Counted from the stretch's first letter, positions 27,403-36,913 are shown. The stretch: 64,000 bases of DNA from Oscillospiraceae bacterium (GCA_015063445.1 SVUD01000004.1:1-64000); one strand, 5' to 3'. The notes: a model not told the origin generated them from the letters alone. Numbers and translations are program-made.

Positions 27403-28863
27403 TCACGCTCTTTCTTCGTCCTTGATAAAGTTAAAATAATATACTGAATAGAACGAATAAATTATAGAAGCGACTGTAATAACAAGTCCAAACCAGGGAA
27501 GCGTCGGAACGAAGAGCGCAGGCATAGTAACGTCCGTGGCGTTAGTGAACAGTATCTTGACATTACCCTGAACGAAAACGTTAACGAAGCTCACAAGTCC
27601 AACAAAGAGAGTTATGACCGTAAGAACGACCGTCTTAACGTTTATTTCCTTATAATAACGCTTTTTGACCTCGGGATTTGTATCCTCATGCCATTTTCCC
27701 AGCTTCTTTTGTGTGTAGCTCTTCATCGCTAAGTAGAAAACTACGGTAAGAGCGATATAGAAAACGAATTCAAACACAGATGCTATCTGTATCTTTAAAT
27801 ATTCCGCGTTTGCGGTTTTACTGTAGTGTCTGAAAAGATCCGCATAGCTGAATTTATCAAGATAAGCTATCTCGTAACCCCATTTTATAATAGCCGAAGT
27901 GTTGTAAAGCACGGATGCTGAAATAGCGGTTATCATAAGCTTTTTGTTTTTTACGCATTCTATCAGCCGTATAAGACCGAGAGAGAAAAATATTCCCGAT
28001 ATAAAGCTCGGAAGAAGATTTATATCATTATAATCAGAAAAGGTAAGATCAACCGAGAAGATTGCCGAAAGTATGAAGAAAAGGAAAGTAAGATTTACAA
28101 ATCTCGCATAAACCTTCTTTTCGTATTCCTCATAAGAATTTACGGTCGCTATCTCGGCAAGAGTGCTGTAAAATCTGCCCTCTCGTCTTACTTTAACCGA
28201 GAAGCGTATTACACGAACGAGCCATATTCCGCCAATAGCGAAGCCGATAAGAAGGGACATCAGGATTGCCCAAGGGTAGTAGCGTGAGCTTGAAACGGAG
28301 GAAAGACTTCCAATATCAACGCTGCGAGTAAGCTTTAAAAACTCGGGAACTGTGCAAAGGATAGCCTTAAAAACTACAAATGCGTAAGTAAACGAGCGTA
28401 ATGCGTCTGTGGATATAAGAGAATCGCTTTTAATAAGAGACGGCACGTTTCCTCTCTCTCCGAGATAGAGCAGCGCGTCAAAGAAATTTTTTATAGCGGG
28501 AATGAGATAAAGAAGCTCAACTGTTGCAAAAACGAGCGCAAAGAGAGCGATTATATCATTGTCGTGTAGATTTTTTGAGCGCACGAGAGTAATAATTATA
28601 AGAGCGGGGATTTTTGCGAGTGAGATATACGCAAGCTTTATGAAGTTGCTTCTCGCCTCCTCGAAATACGGTGCCGCGTCGGCAGCTCTTGATATAAATT
28701 TAGCTAAGATGAAAAATCCAATGAAATCGGGCAAAACGTCAATGAGCTGGATATTGGGATTAAAAATCATAACGAACGCAAATATCAGCCAGCCAAATTT
28801 TACGTTTTTCATTTTTTTAGTATTTTCCTCGCTGACGTAATAAACATCGGTAGCGTTAGCCAT
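27403..28863 (-). CDS. Polytopic membrane protein of unknown function, 486 aa
   Basis: I do not recognise a family. After a short polar start (MANATDVYYVSEENTKKMKN) the protein has about ten hydrophobic stretches, for example FGWLIFAFVMIF, LAKIPALIIITLV, YPWAILMSLLIGFAIGGIWL and a last pair near the C-terminus (VVLTVITLFVGLVSFVNVFV and WFGLVITVASIIYSFYSVYY). Loops are rich in Lys/Arg. No transporter or enzyme motif is visible. Its start lies one base after the stop codon of the next upstream gene, a smaller membrane protein with a comparable N-terminal pattern (a GFFILAKFIS type helix followed by an amphipathic segment), so the two probably act together. They follow secA on the same strand. 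Confidence 0.7.
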   Translation of the reverse strand: MANATDVYYVSEENTKKMKNVKFGWLIFAFVMIFNPNIQLIDVLPDFIGFFILAKFISRAADAAPYFEEARSNFIKLAYISLAKIPALIIITLVRSKNLHDNDIIALFALVFATVELLYLIPAIKNFFDALLYLGERGNVPSLIKSDSLISTDALRSFTYAFVVFKAILCTVPEFLKLTRSVDIGSLSSVSSSRYYPWAILMSLLIGFAIGGIWLVRVIRFSVKVRREGRFYSTLAEIATVNSYEEYEKKVYARFVNLTFLFFILSAIFSVDLTFSDYNDINLLPSFISGIFFSLGLIRLIECVKNKKLMITAISASVLYNTSAIIKWGYEIAYLDKFSYADLFRHYSKTANAEYLKIQIASVFEFVFYIALTVVFYLAMKSYTQKKLGKWHEDTNPEVKKRYYKEINVKTVVLTVITLFVGLVSFVNVFVQGNVKILFTNATDVTMPALFVPTLPWFGLVITVASIIYSFYSVYYFNFIKDEERA

Positions 28864-28864
28864 T

Positions 28865-29542
28865 TTATTTTTTCCTTTTATTATTTTTATTGAACTTCTT
28901 GTCGAGCTTATATTTTGCGTATTCCTGAGACTTTTTTTCTATGGAATCGTAGAATTTATTAACAAACTCGAATTTTGATTGCTTAGGAGCTTTCTTTAAA
29001 TCCTCGGGCATACATATTTGCATATACGCTTTATATATTGTGAGAAGATTTGAAATTACGAACACAACTACCGCTAAAAGCAAAGCGAAGAATATGTATG
29101 CGATCGCCGAACCGAATATATTAGACATAAACGGCAATTCGAATGCGGCATAAACGAGAAAAATAGCGGATAAGGGCAGAGAAGTCTTTGCGGTTTTATG
29201 AAGAGCTGTAGCCTCCACCTCGTTTGCAACCTCGGCAATACCGGTAAGAATAAAGTAAGAAAGTATAAATATAACTGCGTATCTTAACGATGAAGCGTAC
29301 GGCATTATTTTTTCTATCCAATCAAACGAGCCGATAAGAGAAATGAACGAGAGTACAATTTCAGCAAGCGCGAGAACCGAAAAACCGATAGCCGTAAACG
29401 CCCCGTTTTTGAATTTAGCATTGACCTCGGAAAGCTTATAAAGTCCGAGCAGCATAACCATTCCGGCAATTATGTCGGTATATGAATAGTAGCTTATATT
29501 TATAAGAAAGAAATATCCTATAAAAAGAGTACCAAAACCCAT
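28865..29542 (-). CDS. Membrane protein of unknown function, 225 aa
   Basis: Six or so hydrophobic segments (TLFIGYFFLINISYYSYTDI, FTAIGFSVLALAEIVLSFIS, YAVIFILSYFILTGIAEVAN, LPLSAIFLVYAAFEL, AIAYIFFALLLAVVVFVISN) are followed by a charged cytoplasmic tail that ends in KKFNKNNKRKK. No known motif. It is translationally close-coupled to the 486-aa gene. GGAG lies 8 bases before its ATG. A perfect 12-bp hairpin separates it from secA. The location right after secA suggests, but does not show, an envelope role. Confidence 0.7.
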   Translation of the reverse strand: MGFGTLFIGYFFLINISYYSYTDIIAGMVMLLGLYKLSEVNAKFKNGAFTAIGFSVLALAEIVLSFISLIGSFDWIEKIMPYASSLRYAVIFILSYFILTGIAEVANEVEATALHKTAKTSLPLSAIFLVYAAFELPFMSNIFGSAIAYIFFALLLAVVVFVISNLLTIYKAYMQICMPEDLKKAPKQSKFEFVNKFYDSIEKKSQEYAKYKLDKKFNKNNKRKK

Positions 29543-29565
29543 TTTTTCTCCTTTTGCGCTTCCTT

Positions 29566-29593
29566 GACGGTGAAAATATCATCAAGGAAGCGC
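29566..29593 (-). other. Perfect 12-bp intercistronic hairpin after secA
   Basis: GCGCTTCCTTGA (29566-29577) pairs exactly with TCAAGGAAGCGC (29582-29593) around CGGT...; on the minus strand it is followed by AAAAGGAG, not a T run, so it is not a simple terminator. It may set mRNA processing or stability between secA and the membrane genes. Confidence 0.6.
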
Positions 29594-29624
29594 TTTATTT
29601 AAGGTCAAAGTGTATAAAGATGAA

Positions 29625-32384
29625 TTACTGCTTTGCCTGATCCTTTGCCCAGCAGCAGTTCTTGTATTTTTTACCGCTTCCGCAGGGGCAGTATTCGTTT
29701 CTGCCGACAACACGCCCCTTCGTAACAATAGGACGGCGCTTAGGCTGAGAACCATCACCGCCTGTGCCGGTCTCCTTCGCAACCTGAACTCTTTCGGTCG
29801 CCTGGCGTCTCGGGAGAACCGAAAGGATCTCTTTAACGGTTTTCTCGCGTATATCCTCGGACATTTTATCGAACAAATCGGCGCTTTCAAGCTTGTATAT
29901 GGCAACGGGATCTCTTTGAGCGTAGGAGTTGAGTCCAACGTAGTCCTTAAGATCCTCCATAGCCTCAAGGTGATCCATCCAGGCGAGGTCGACGTTTCTG
30001 AGAAGTATAACCTTCTCAACCTCACGCATAGCGTTATTGGGAGCGCCGTCTACGCCGCGGAAAAGCTCGTCCTTTGATTCGTATATACTTATAGCCTTAT
30101 CAACAAACCTCTGCTTCTCGGCTTCCTTGTCAAAAATCGCAAGCTCCTCGTCGGAATACTTAAGCATTTTTCCATCTGTGAGCATACCTCTGAACTGCTG
30201 AGAAAATTCCTCGGGCTTGAATTCGCTGGGGTCCTCGCCCGCAAAGCAGAAATCGAAGTTATCCGAAACGGTCGTTATTATCATATTGCGTATCTTTTCG
30301 CTGATATTGTCAAGCCAAAGAATTTCATTACGCTGATTGTATATAACCGTTCTTTGCTGGTTCATAACGTCGTCGTAGGTAAGAACGTTCTTTCTTCTCT
30401 GGAAGTGCATTGCTTCTATCTTTCTTTGCGCTCTCTCAATTGCGCCGGAAACCATCTTCATCTGAATAGGCATATCCTCGGGAATACCTCTGACTGCCAT
30501 ATTTATAATGTTTTCGGGCATGAAAAGACGCATAAGATCATCTTCAAGCGAAAGGTAGAATCTTGATTCACCCGGATCGCCCTGACGTCCGCTTCGTCCG
30601 CGGAGCTGGTTATCTATACGGCGTGAATCGTGGCGCTCTGTACCGATAATGAAAAGACCGCCCGCCTCACGAACCTTGTCAGCCATGGGGCGAATTTCTT
30701 CCTTGAACTGCTCGTAATATTTGTTAAAGGTCGCTCTTGCGGCAAGAACGTTTTCATCACTCGTATCGCTCGAGCCGGTTGCCGTAGCAATAAGAGCCTC
30801 TTCAATACCCTCGGAGCGCATCTTCGATTTTGCAAGATATTCGGGGTTGCCGCCAAGCATAATATCCGTACCGCGTCCCGCCATGTTCGTAGAAATGGTA
30901 ACGGTTCCGTAAGTACCTGCCTGAGCAACTATTTCCGCCTCCTTGTCGTGCTGCTTTGCGTTAAGCACACGGTGGGGGATGCCCGCCTTCTTAAGAAGAA
31001 GCGAAAGCTCCTCGGACTTGTCAATGGAAACAGTACCTACGAGAACAGGCTGTCCCTTTTCGTGACAAGCCTTTATCTGCTCGATTATAGCGTTGAGCTT
31101 TCCTCGCTTCGTAGTGTATACCGCATCGTTGTAGTCACGTCTTATCATGGGCTTGTTGGTGGGAACCTCAACTACGTCGAGAGCGTAAATTTCACGGAAT
31201 TCGTCGTCCTCGGTGAGCGCTGTACCCGTCATACCCGAAAGCTTCGAATACATACGGAAGTAGTTCTGGAAGGTTATAGTGGCGATAGTTTTGGATTCCT
31301 TTTGAATCCTAACGCCCTCTTTAGCCTCAATAGCCTGATGCAAACCGTCGTTATAGCGTCTGCCCGGCATAAGACGTCCCGTGAAGGTGTCAACTATAAT
31401 AACCTGATTATCCTTAACTATATAATCAACGTCGTTTTTCATTACGCCGTGAGCGCGGATAGCGATGTTAACGTGGTGATAAATAGTATTGTTCTCGGGA
31501 TCGGAAAGGTTTTCTATATTGAAGTATTTCTCGGCCTTTTCAACGCCGTGAGGAGTGAGAACGGCAGTGCGAGCCTTTTCGTCTACTATGAAGTCCTCCT
31601 CGTAGAATTCAAGGTCCTGCTTTGTATCCATTTCCTTGATTACGTGACGGCTCATTCGCTTTACGAGTCTATCAGCCATATCGTAAAGCTCGGTAGACTT
31701 TGCGCCCTCGCCCGAAATAATAAGGGGGGTTCTCGCCTCATCTATAAGTATAGAGTCAACCTCGTCAACGATAGCAAAGTTGTGACCACGCTGAACGAGA
31801 CGCTCCTTGTAAACCACCATATTGTCACGAAGATAGTCGAAGCCAAGCTCGTTGTTTGTTCCGTAGGTTATATCGGCGGCGTAGGCCTCACGCTTTTCGG
31901 TAGGGCTCTGTCCGTGAATTATAAGTCCCGTAGTGAGTCCCAAAAATCCGTAAACTCTTCCCATTTCCTCACTGTCACGCTGCGCGAGATAGTCGTTTAC
32001 CGTAACTATGTGAACACCCTTTCCGGAAAGGGCGTTAAGGTAAGCCGGCAGAGTTGCGACGAGAGTTTTACCTTCACCCGTTTTCATTTCCGCGATTCTT
32101 CCCTGGTGAAGAAGAATACCACCCATAAGCTGAACACGGAAGGGGCGCTTTCCGAGAACTCTGAAATCAGCCTCTCTGACGAGTGCAAAGGCGTCGGGAA
32201 GAATATCGTCAAGCGTCTCTCCTGCGCCAAGACGCGCTTTAAGCGTATCGGTAGTAGCGCGAAGCTCCTCGTCGCTCATAGCGGAATACTTATCCGCAAG
32301 AGCCTCTATTTTATCTACTGTACCCGTAATTTTTTTGATTTGCTTTTCACTGTAAGAAGCGAAAAGAGAAGAAAATATACCCAT
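29625..32384 (-). CDS. secA: Preprotein translocase ATPase SecA, 919 aa
   Basis: SecA drives proteins with signal peptides through SecYEG. Visible: Walker A MKTGEGKTL near 100, Walker B DEVDSILIDEART, the preprotein cross-linking and helical wing domains, motifs GTVSIDKSEELS and TNMAGRGTDIMLGG, RRIDNQLRGRSGRQGD, and the C-terminal zinc SEC-C tail EYCPCGSGKKYKNCC that binds SecB/ribosome. The start at 32384 (MGIFSSLF) is chosen since GGAGG lies 8 bases before it; an ATG two codons upstream has a spacing of only 2. Given three exported proteins of over 1600 residues in this window, its load must be considerable. Confidence 0.97.
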   Translation of the reverse strand: MGIFSSLFASYSEKQIKKITGTVDKIEALADKYSAMSDEELRATTDTLKARLGAGETLDDILPDAFALVREADFRVLGKRPFRVQLMGGILLHQGRIAEMKTGEGKTLVATLPAYLNALSGKGVHIVTVNDYLAQRDSEEMGRVYGFLGLTTGLIIHGQSPTEKREAYAADITYGTNNELGFDYLRDNMVVYKERLVQRGHNFAIVDEVDSILIDEARTPLIISGEGAKSTELYDMADRLVKRMSRHVIKEMDTKQDLEFYEEDFIVDEKARTAVLTPHGVEKAEKYFNIENLSDPENNTIYHHVNIAIRAHGVMKNDVDYIVKDNQVIIVDTFTGRLMPGRRYNDGLHQAIEAKEGVRIQKESKTIATITFQNYFRMYSKLSGMTGTALTEDDEFREIYALDVVEVPTNKPMIRRDYNDAVYTTKRGKLNAIIEQIKACHEKGQPVLVGTVSIDKSEELSLLLKKAGIPHRVLNAKQHDKEAEIVAQAGTYGTVTISTNMAGRGTDIMLGGNPEYLAKSKMRSEGIEEALIATATGSSDTSDENVLAARATFNKYYEQFKEEIRPMADKVREAGGLFIIGTERHDSRRIDNQLRGRSGRQGDPGESRFYLSLEDDLMRLFMPENIINMAVRGIPEDMPIQMKMVSGAIERAQRKIEAMHFQRRKNVLTYDDVMNQQRTVIYNQRNEILWLDNISEKIRNMIITTVSDNFDFCFAGEDPSEFKPEEFSQQFRGMLTDGKMLKYSDEELAIFDKEAEKQRFVDKAISIYESKDELFRGVDGAPNNAMREVEKVILLRNVDLAWMDHLEAMEDLKDYVGLNSYAQRDPVAIYKLESADLFDKMSEDIREKTVKEILSVLPRRQATERVQVAKETGTGGDGSQPKRRPIVTKGRVVGRNEYCPCGSGKKYKNCCWAKDQAKQ

Positions 32385-32505
32385 TTTCATATCCTCCGTG
32401 GGCGGTCGGACAGCATAATACGTATAGATGTCATGATGCCGAAAGCAGCATGTGATTTATACTTATGCAAAAGACCATAATTATCCATTTTAATTGAATA
32501 CTAAT

Positions 32506-32534
32506 AGTATACCACACGCAGAGCAAAAAATAAA
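32506..32534 (-). promoter_or_regulatory. secA promoter with extended -10
   Basis: On the minus strand a weak TTTATT, 17 bases, then TATACT (32511-32506) preceded by TGG. The leader is about 115 bases without obvious structure. Confidence 0.5.
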
Positions 32535-32628
32535 GGTATAAATGTAAATAATTTAAAATATTTTAGAAAAAGTCTGTGACAACGCCACTAAAACGCATAA
32601 ATGAAACACTTAAAATTCGCAATCCCAC

Positions 32629-32656
32629 TTGACATTTGTCGAAAAATAGATAAAAT
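32629..32656 (+). promoter_or_regulatory. trmL promoter
   Basis: TTGACA (32629-32634), 16 bases, TAAAAT (32651-32656). It lies inside the longest possible reading frame and so supports the downstream start at 32694. Confidence 0.8.
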
Positions 32657-32693
32657 AGAATACATAAAACAAAACCGTGAGGGAAAACTTTTG

Positions 32694-33182
32694 ATGAAAC
32701 AAAAAATTAATATCGTACTTTATTCGCCCGAGATTCCGCAAAATACGGGAAATATCGCCCGTACCTGCTCGGTAACGGGGGCAGCTCTTCATATAATCAA
32801 GCCGATAGGCTTTGAGATATCCGATAAGACATTGAAGCGCGCGGGACTCGATTATTGGAATACGCTTGAGATATATTATTACGAAAGCTACGACGAATTC
32901 AAAGAAAAACACGGTGATAAAAATATATTTTATTTTTCGGCTCACGCAAAGAAAAGGTATACCGACGTAGAGTATGAGGGCGAGGTCTATCTTATGTTTG
33001 GCAAGGAAACCGCTGGAATTCCGAAGGAGATAATCCTCGAAAACCTTGATAGATCCTTACGAATTCCCATGCTTGAAAACCGAAGATGTCTCAATCTTTC
33101 AAACTCGGTGGCAATTGCGGTATACGAGGTTCTGAGAAGATGGGATTTTGAGGGCTTTTTAGAGGTAGGAGATATCATTTAG
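32694..33182 (+). CDS. trmL: tRNA (cytidine(34)-2'-O)-methyltransferase TrmL, 162 aa
   Basis: A small SPOUT-fold methyltransferase that 2'-O-methylates the wobble base of tRNA-Leu. All three family motifs are visible: YSPEIPQNTGNIARTC near the start, YLMFGKETAGIP (trefoil-knot SAM loop), and IPMLENRRCLNLSNSVAIAV. The length is standard for the minimal SPOUT form. Start 32694 has GAGGG 10 bases upstream and a promoter ahead of it. It stands alone, divergent from secA. Confidence 0.95.
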   Translation: MKQKINIVLYSPEIPQNTGNIARTCSVTGAALHIIKPIGFEISDKTLKRAGLDYWNTLEIYYYESYDEFKEKHGDKNIFYFSAHAKKRYTDVEYEGEVYLMFGKETAGIPKEIILENLDRSLRIPMLENRRCLNLSNSVAIAVYEVLRRWDFEGFLEVGDII

Positions 33183-33303
33183 AATTTATGAGCCTTTGCC
33201 GAGAAAAAAGCTTTACTTTAGCATTTGGCAATGAATTTTCTTTTTCGCGTCTTTCGCCGCATCTTGAATTTGTTATGCGTTTGAGTACGTGAAAGAAGGA
33301 AAA

Positions 33304-34536
33304 ATGGAAAACAAATACGAAAAAATAACGCCTGTGCTTCTTGGAGGCGATCTTAACGCATATTCGATGGCTATGTCGTTTGCCGAGGCGTTTGGCGTGG
33401 TGTCAGAGGTTTTTTCGAGAGAAAGACTCGCTATCACCGATTTTTCGTCATATATAAATAACCATACGGTGAGAGGACTCGCTGAAATTGAGGTAGCCGT
33501 TCCGGAGCTTATTTCCTTTGCGAAAAGCAGAGCCGGAGAAAAGCTTTTATTGATTCCTTGCGCTGATTGGTACGTAGAAATGCTTGAGTATGCCAGAGAT
33601 GCGCTTACCGGGCATTTTTATTTTCACATACCCGATTTTGAGGTATGGCGAGCCGTGTCCGACAAAGCGAGCTTTACTCGTCTTATGGATAAATATGGAG
33701 TGCCTCACCCAAAAACCGAGATTTTTGACGAAAAATTTCAGGATTTTCAGAAAAAAGGCGCAAAAATGCGCCCGCCCTTCGTCTTAAAACCCTCGGATAG
33801 TAGCGAATATTGGAGAAATCCGTTCCCGGATATGAAAAAGGTGTATTTTGTAAACTCTCTCGGGGAAGCTAAAAAAATAGGAGAAAGAATATATTCCTCG
33901 GGGTACGGAGGAAAAATCATCTTGCAGGAATATATAGGCGATTTTTCAGAAAAGGCAACGGCATCCACCCTGACGGTTTATATGGATAGATATGGAAGAG
34001 CGGTAAGAGCAGTGCTCGGTGATATTCTTCTTGAGGAGCTCGGACCAACTGCCAGGGGCAATTATTCGGCAATAGTAACGAGACCTCTCGACTCGCTTTC
34101 CCGCGCGCTTATATTAATGCTTGAAGGTATAAAATATACCGGAATAGCGAATTTTGACATTCTCTCGAGCGGCGGAAAAAGCTTTTGCCTTGAACTGAAT
34201 CCAAGGCAGGGCAGAAGCTTTGACTATCTCAGATGCGCGGGTGTCAATATCGCAAGGCTTCTTTTATCGGATATGAACGGAGAAAAAATCGCGCCCGAAT
34301 TTGAATATCCAAACGGTATTTGGAGAGCGGTCAGACGAAAGACTGTTCAAAGGCATTCGACTGAGCGCGCTCTCCTTAAAAAAGCGACCGAGCTTGAAAA
34401 GAACGGGTCCGGAGTATATGCGTATGACCTCAGGGGTGATAAAAATCTCAGACGAATGCTTTACGTTTTTCTTCATATGAGAAGAGAGGAAAAGCGTTAC
34501 AGAAAATATACGTCCGACGACAGCGCACGAGTTTGA
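33304..34536 (+). CDS. ATP-grasp carboxylate-amine ligase, 410 aa
   Basis: An ATP-grasp ligase: the segment PPFVLKPSDSSEYWRNPF carries the ATP-binding lysine, IILQEYIGDFSEKA fits the adenine-binding hinge, and ELNPRQGRSFDYLRCAG holds the metal-binding Glu/Asn. N-terminal domain starts with VLLGGDLNAYSMAMSFAEAF, a Rossmann-like precursor-binding fold. The closest role I can suggest is a cell-wall side-chain ligase of the D-aspartate ligase (Asl) kind, because a Mur ligase homologue starts 90 bases downstream; other carboxylate-amine ligations remain possible. The start with GAAGGA is chosen over a GTG five codons upstream. Confidence 0.75.
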   Translation: MENKYEKITPVLLGGDLNAYSMAMSFAEAFGVVSEVFSRERLAITDFSSYINNHTVRGLAEIEVAVPELISFAKSRAGEKLLLIPCADWYVEMLEYARDALTGHFYFHIPDFEVWRAVSDKASFTRLMDKYGVPHPKTEIFDEKFQDFQKKGAKMRPPFVLKPSDSSEYWRNPFPDMKKVYFVNSLGEAKKIGERIYSSGYGGKIILQEYIGDFSEKATASTLTVYMDRYGRAVRAVLGDILLEELGPTARGNYSAIVTRPLDSLSRALILMLEGIKYTGIANFDILSSGGKSFCLELNPRQGRSFDYLRCAGVNIARLLLSDMNGEKIAPEFEYPNGIWRAVRRKTVQRHSTERALLKKATELEKNGSGVYAYDLRGDKNLRRMLYVFLHMRREEKRYRKYTSDDSARV

Positions 34537-34625
34537 GTAATGTAAAAACAAAATTATCACATAATCTTTTAAAGGAATACCGTGCAAAACTCGTAGCTCG
34601 AAAATATGAAAAAAGAGGATATAAT

Positions 34626-36096
34626 ATGCTTCTCGGTGAGCTTCTGAAAAGAATTGAATATATAGAATGCCTGAACTTCAGCGAGTGTGAGGTAAGGGGA
34701 GTTACCGAATACTCAAAGCGTTAAAGATGGCTTCGTGTTTGTTTGTGTCAAGGGAAACGTTTATGACGGAAACAGGTATTCGAAAGAGGCGGTAAGTCGC
34801 GGCGCTGTAGCGGTAGTAACTGATGAGAAAAATGCCTTTTCGAATTTCGAAAACGCGATAATATGCAAAAGCCCAAGAAAATGCGAGGCAGAAATATCAA
34901 AAATCTTGTACGGTGAGAACGTGGATAAGCTTAAAATTATAGGCATAACCGGTACTAAGGGAAAGACCACAACGGCAAAAATTCTTTCCGAATGTATTGC
35001 GCATTTGGGACTTAAGTGCGTATCTCTCGGTACACTCGGAGTTGAATATTACGAGGGAAAGCAGAGAATTTTTCTCTCGGGAAAAAGCGAAAACACAACA
35101 CCCGATGCTCCATTTATCTATAAAGCGCTATCCGATGCGTACCGCGACGGAGCGAGAGTTGCCGTGATTGAGGTCTCAAGTCAAGCGCTGATGAGCTACC
35201 GTGTATTTGGAATACCCTTTACCGCATGCGTTTTTACTAATTTTTCCGAGGACCATATAGGCGAATTTGAGCATAGCTCTATAGACGAATATCTTAGAGC
35301 AAAGCGAACGCTTTTCTCGAGCTATGGCTCTAAAATATGCGTTATTAATTCGGATGATGAAAGCTCTGAGTTTATTTCACACGGTATGGAGCATATAATC
35401 GAGGTTGGAAGAGAAAGTGAAAAATTCAAGGTAAACGTTTTGCTTTCTGACGGTAGCGGTAATGAGTTTTCTGTAAACGGAGTTGAGCTTTCTCTTTCGC
35501 TCGGCGGTGAGTTCAATGCGTACAACGCCGCGCTTGCCACAGTTACGGCTTCATTACTCTTCGGCAGAGATATCTCCGAGTTTCGCGAGGTGCTTAAGCG
35601 CATATCCGTGCTTGGCAGATACGAGCTTTACAAAATAAAGGACAAAACCGTAATAATTGATTTCGCTCATAATGCAGAGAGCTTTCGTTCCGTTTTAACG
35701 AGCGTCAGAAAAAGCTCATGCGGAAAAATTATAACGCTTTTTGGTTCTGTTGGTGAAAGGAGCATAAAAAGACGCTCAGAGCTTGCAAGGGTAGCCGAAG
35801 CCTTCTCGGATTTTTTAGTAATAACCTCAGATAATCCCGGAAGAGAGGCGCCCGAAAAAATATGCAACGACATTTACTCGTCCTTAACCGATAAGTCAAA
35901 GGCGCGAATTATAACCGACAGAGAGGCTGCGATACGCTATGCTGTATCACGCGCAGAGCCCTCCGATACCGTACTTCTTCTTGGAAAGGGTCATGAAAAA
36001 TTTCAGATTATCGGAAATGAGAAGATTCCCTTTTCGGAAGGAGAAATTATCAAATCGCTTGGAGCGGTCCGCATTTGCAATCGTTACGGCGTATAG
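34626..36096 (+). pseudogene. MurE-like Mur ligase, frameshifted near codon 33
   Basis: Two frames join into one Mur ligase. Frame 1 (34626-34724) gives MLLGELLKRIEYIECLNFSE and runs to YSKR, stop TAA. Frame 2 continues at once with VKDGFVFVCVKGNVYDG, the N-terminal UDP-binding domain, then GITGTKGKTTTAKIL (ATP loop), TTPDAPFIYKAL, EVSSQAL, FTNFSEDHIGEF, GRYELYKIK and a C-terminal domain. GAGGA precedes the ATG at 34626. The shift lies at AAAGCGTTAAA; loss of two bases from CGCG would explain it. The usual MurE discriminator DNPR reads DNPG here, so meso-diaminopimelate is an unlikely substrate. It could be a true pseudogene or an assembly error. Paired with the ATP-grasp gene, it suggests an accessory peptide or cell-wall ligation route. 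Confidence 0.75.
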
Positions 36097-36164
36097 TACG
36101 TTGCTTCACACATAAGATACCGGAAATATAAACGTTAGTATTCAAAAGTGTTTGAATTAGAGGT

Positions 36165-36812
36165 TCAATGCTTGTTATGAATATTGTAATGCGTAAGGGC
36201 AGATATGTCCGTTTTAAAGATTCTTCTATCGTCCGGCGGCAAGACACCGCTCTCATTACCCAATTCAATACATCTCGCTATGTAGATAACGTTGTTTGCA
36301 AGTGAGCGCATATTTTCAAGTCCTTCCTTGTCAGCCTCTGCGCTTTTAAAATCGCTTGCGTATAAAATTGCGGGATATATTCCCGATATTATGGGAGAGG
36401 AAGAGAATTCAAAGAATTTTTTAACCTCATTCGCAGCAGCCGAAACACCGCCCCTGCGACCTACCGCCGCAACGCCTATCGGCTTATGAGCTACCGATTT
36501 TTTTGAGCTGAAAAGAAGCCGTGATAAAACCGAGGTAAGATTTCCGGGCGCCGATGCGTAATGCGTCGGCGTACATATTATGATCGCGCTCGCCTCATTA
36601 GAAAGTTCAATAAGGGAATCAATATCACGATAAACGCAACCGTTACCACTCTTGCAACCGCCGCAGGCAGAGCAGGCGTATCTTGGCATTTTACCAATTT
36701 CGTAGTGAAGCGTTTCAGCGCCGGATTTTAAAATTTCACCGTTTATTTCGGCAAGGGCTCTTGCCGAAGCGCCATCCTTATGCACAGAACCGTTAATAAG
36801 AAGAATTTTCAT
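36165..36812 (-). CDS. Iron-sulfur flavoprotein / NADPH-dependent FMN reductase family, 215 aa
   Basis: A flavodoxin-fold protein: MKILLINGSVHKDGASARAL is the FMN phosphate loop, followed by the cysteine cluster YACSACGGCKSGNGC near 45-60, which fits an iron-sulfur flavoprotein, and CTPTHYASAPGNLTSVLSRL, the flavin-ring loop. Such proteins move electrons in anaerobes; substrates vary (quinones, nitro compounds, other flavins). GGACAAACAG with a short GGA-type SD precedes the ATG. No partner gene is nearby; the tail (residues 190-215) is polar. Confidence 0.85.
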   Translation of the reverse strand: MKILLINGSVHKDGASARALAEINGEILKSGAETLHYEIGKMPRYACSACGGCKSGNGCVYRDIDSLIELSNEASAIIICTPTHYASAPGNLTSVLSRLLFSSKKSVAHKPIGVAAVGRRGGVSAAANEVKKFFEFSSSPIISGIYPAILYASDFKSAEADKEGLENMRSLANNVIYIARCIELGNESGVLPPDDRRIFKTDISALTHYNIHNKH

Positions 36813-36852
36813 CTGTTTGTCCTTTCCAAATTAAAATTTAATATTTGATTTA

Positions 36853-36881
36853 TTGACTTTTCGCTCTATATAATATATAAT
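36853..36881 (+). promoter_or_regulatory. Promoter of the COG0523 GTPase pair
   Basis: TTGACT (36853-36858), 17 bases, TATAAT (36876-36881). No Zur-type palindrome is visible around it. Confidence 0.75.
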
Positions 36882-36913
36882 ATAGAAAGTAAATTTTATG
36901 CGAGGTAAATGTT

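Noticed and set aside
30630..32480. 616-codon open frame antisense to secA
   Set aside because: Shadow of the secA coding frame; the secA motifs are complete and the antisense translation has no domain.
34715..34725. Programmed +1 frameshift in the MurE-like gene
   Set aside because: There is no slippery codon, SD-like stimulator or known precedent at this site; a two-base loss explains it better.
36850..36913. Zur or Fur box before the COG0523 pair
   Set aside because: Only an A/T-rich promoter is seen; no inverted repeat of the right length.
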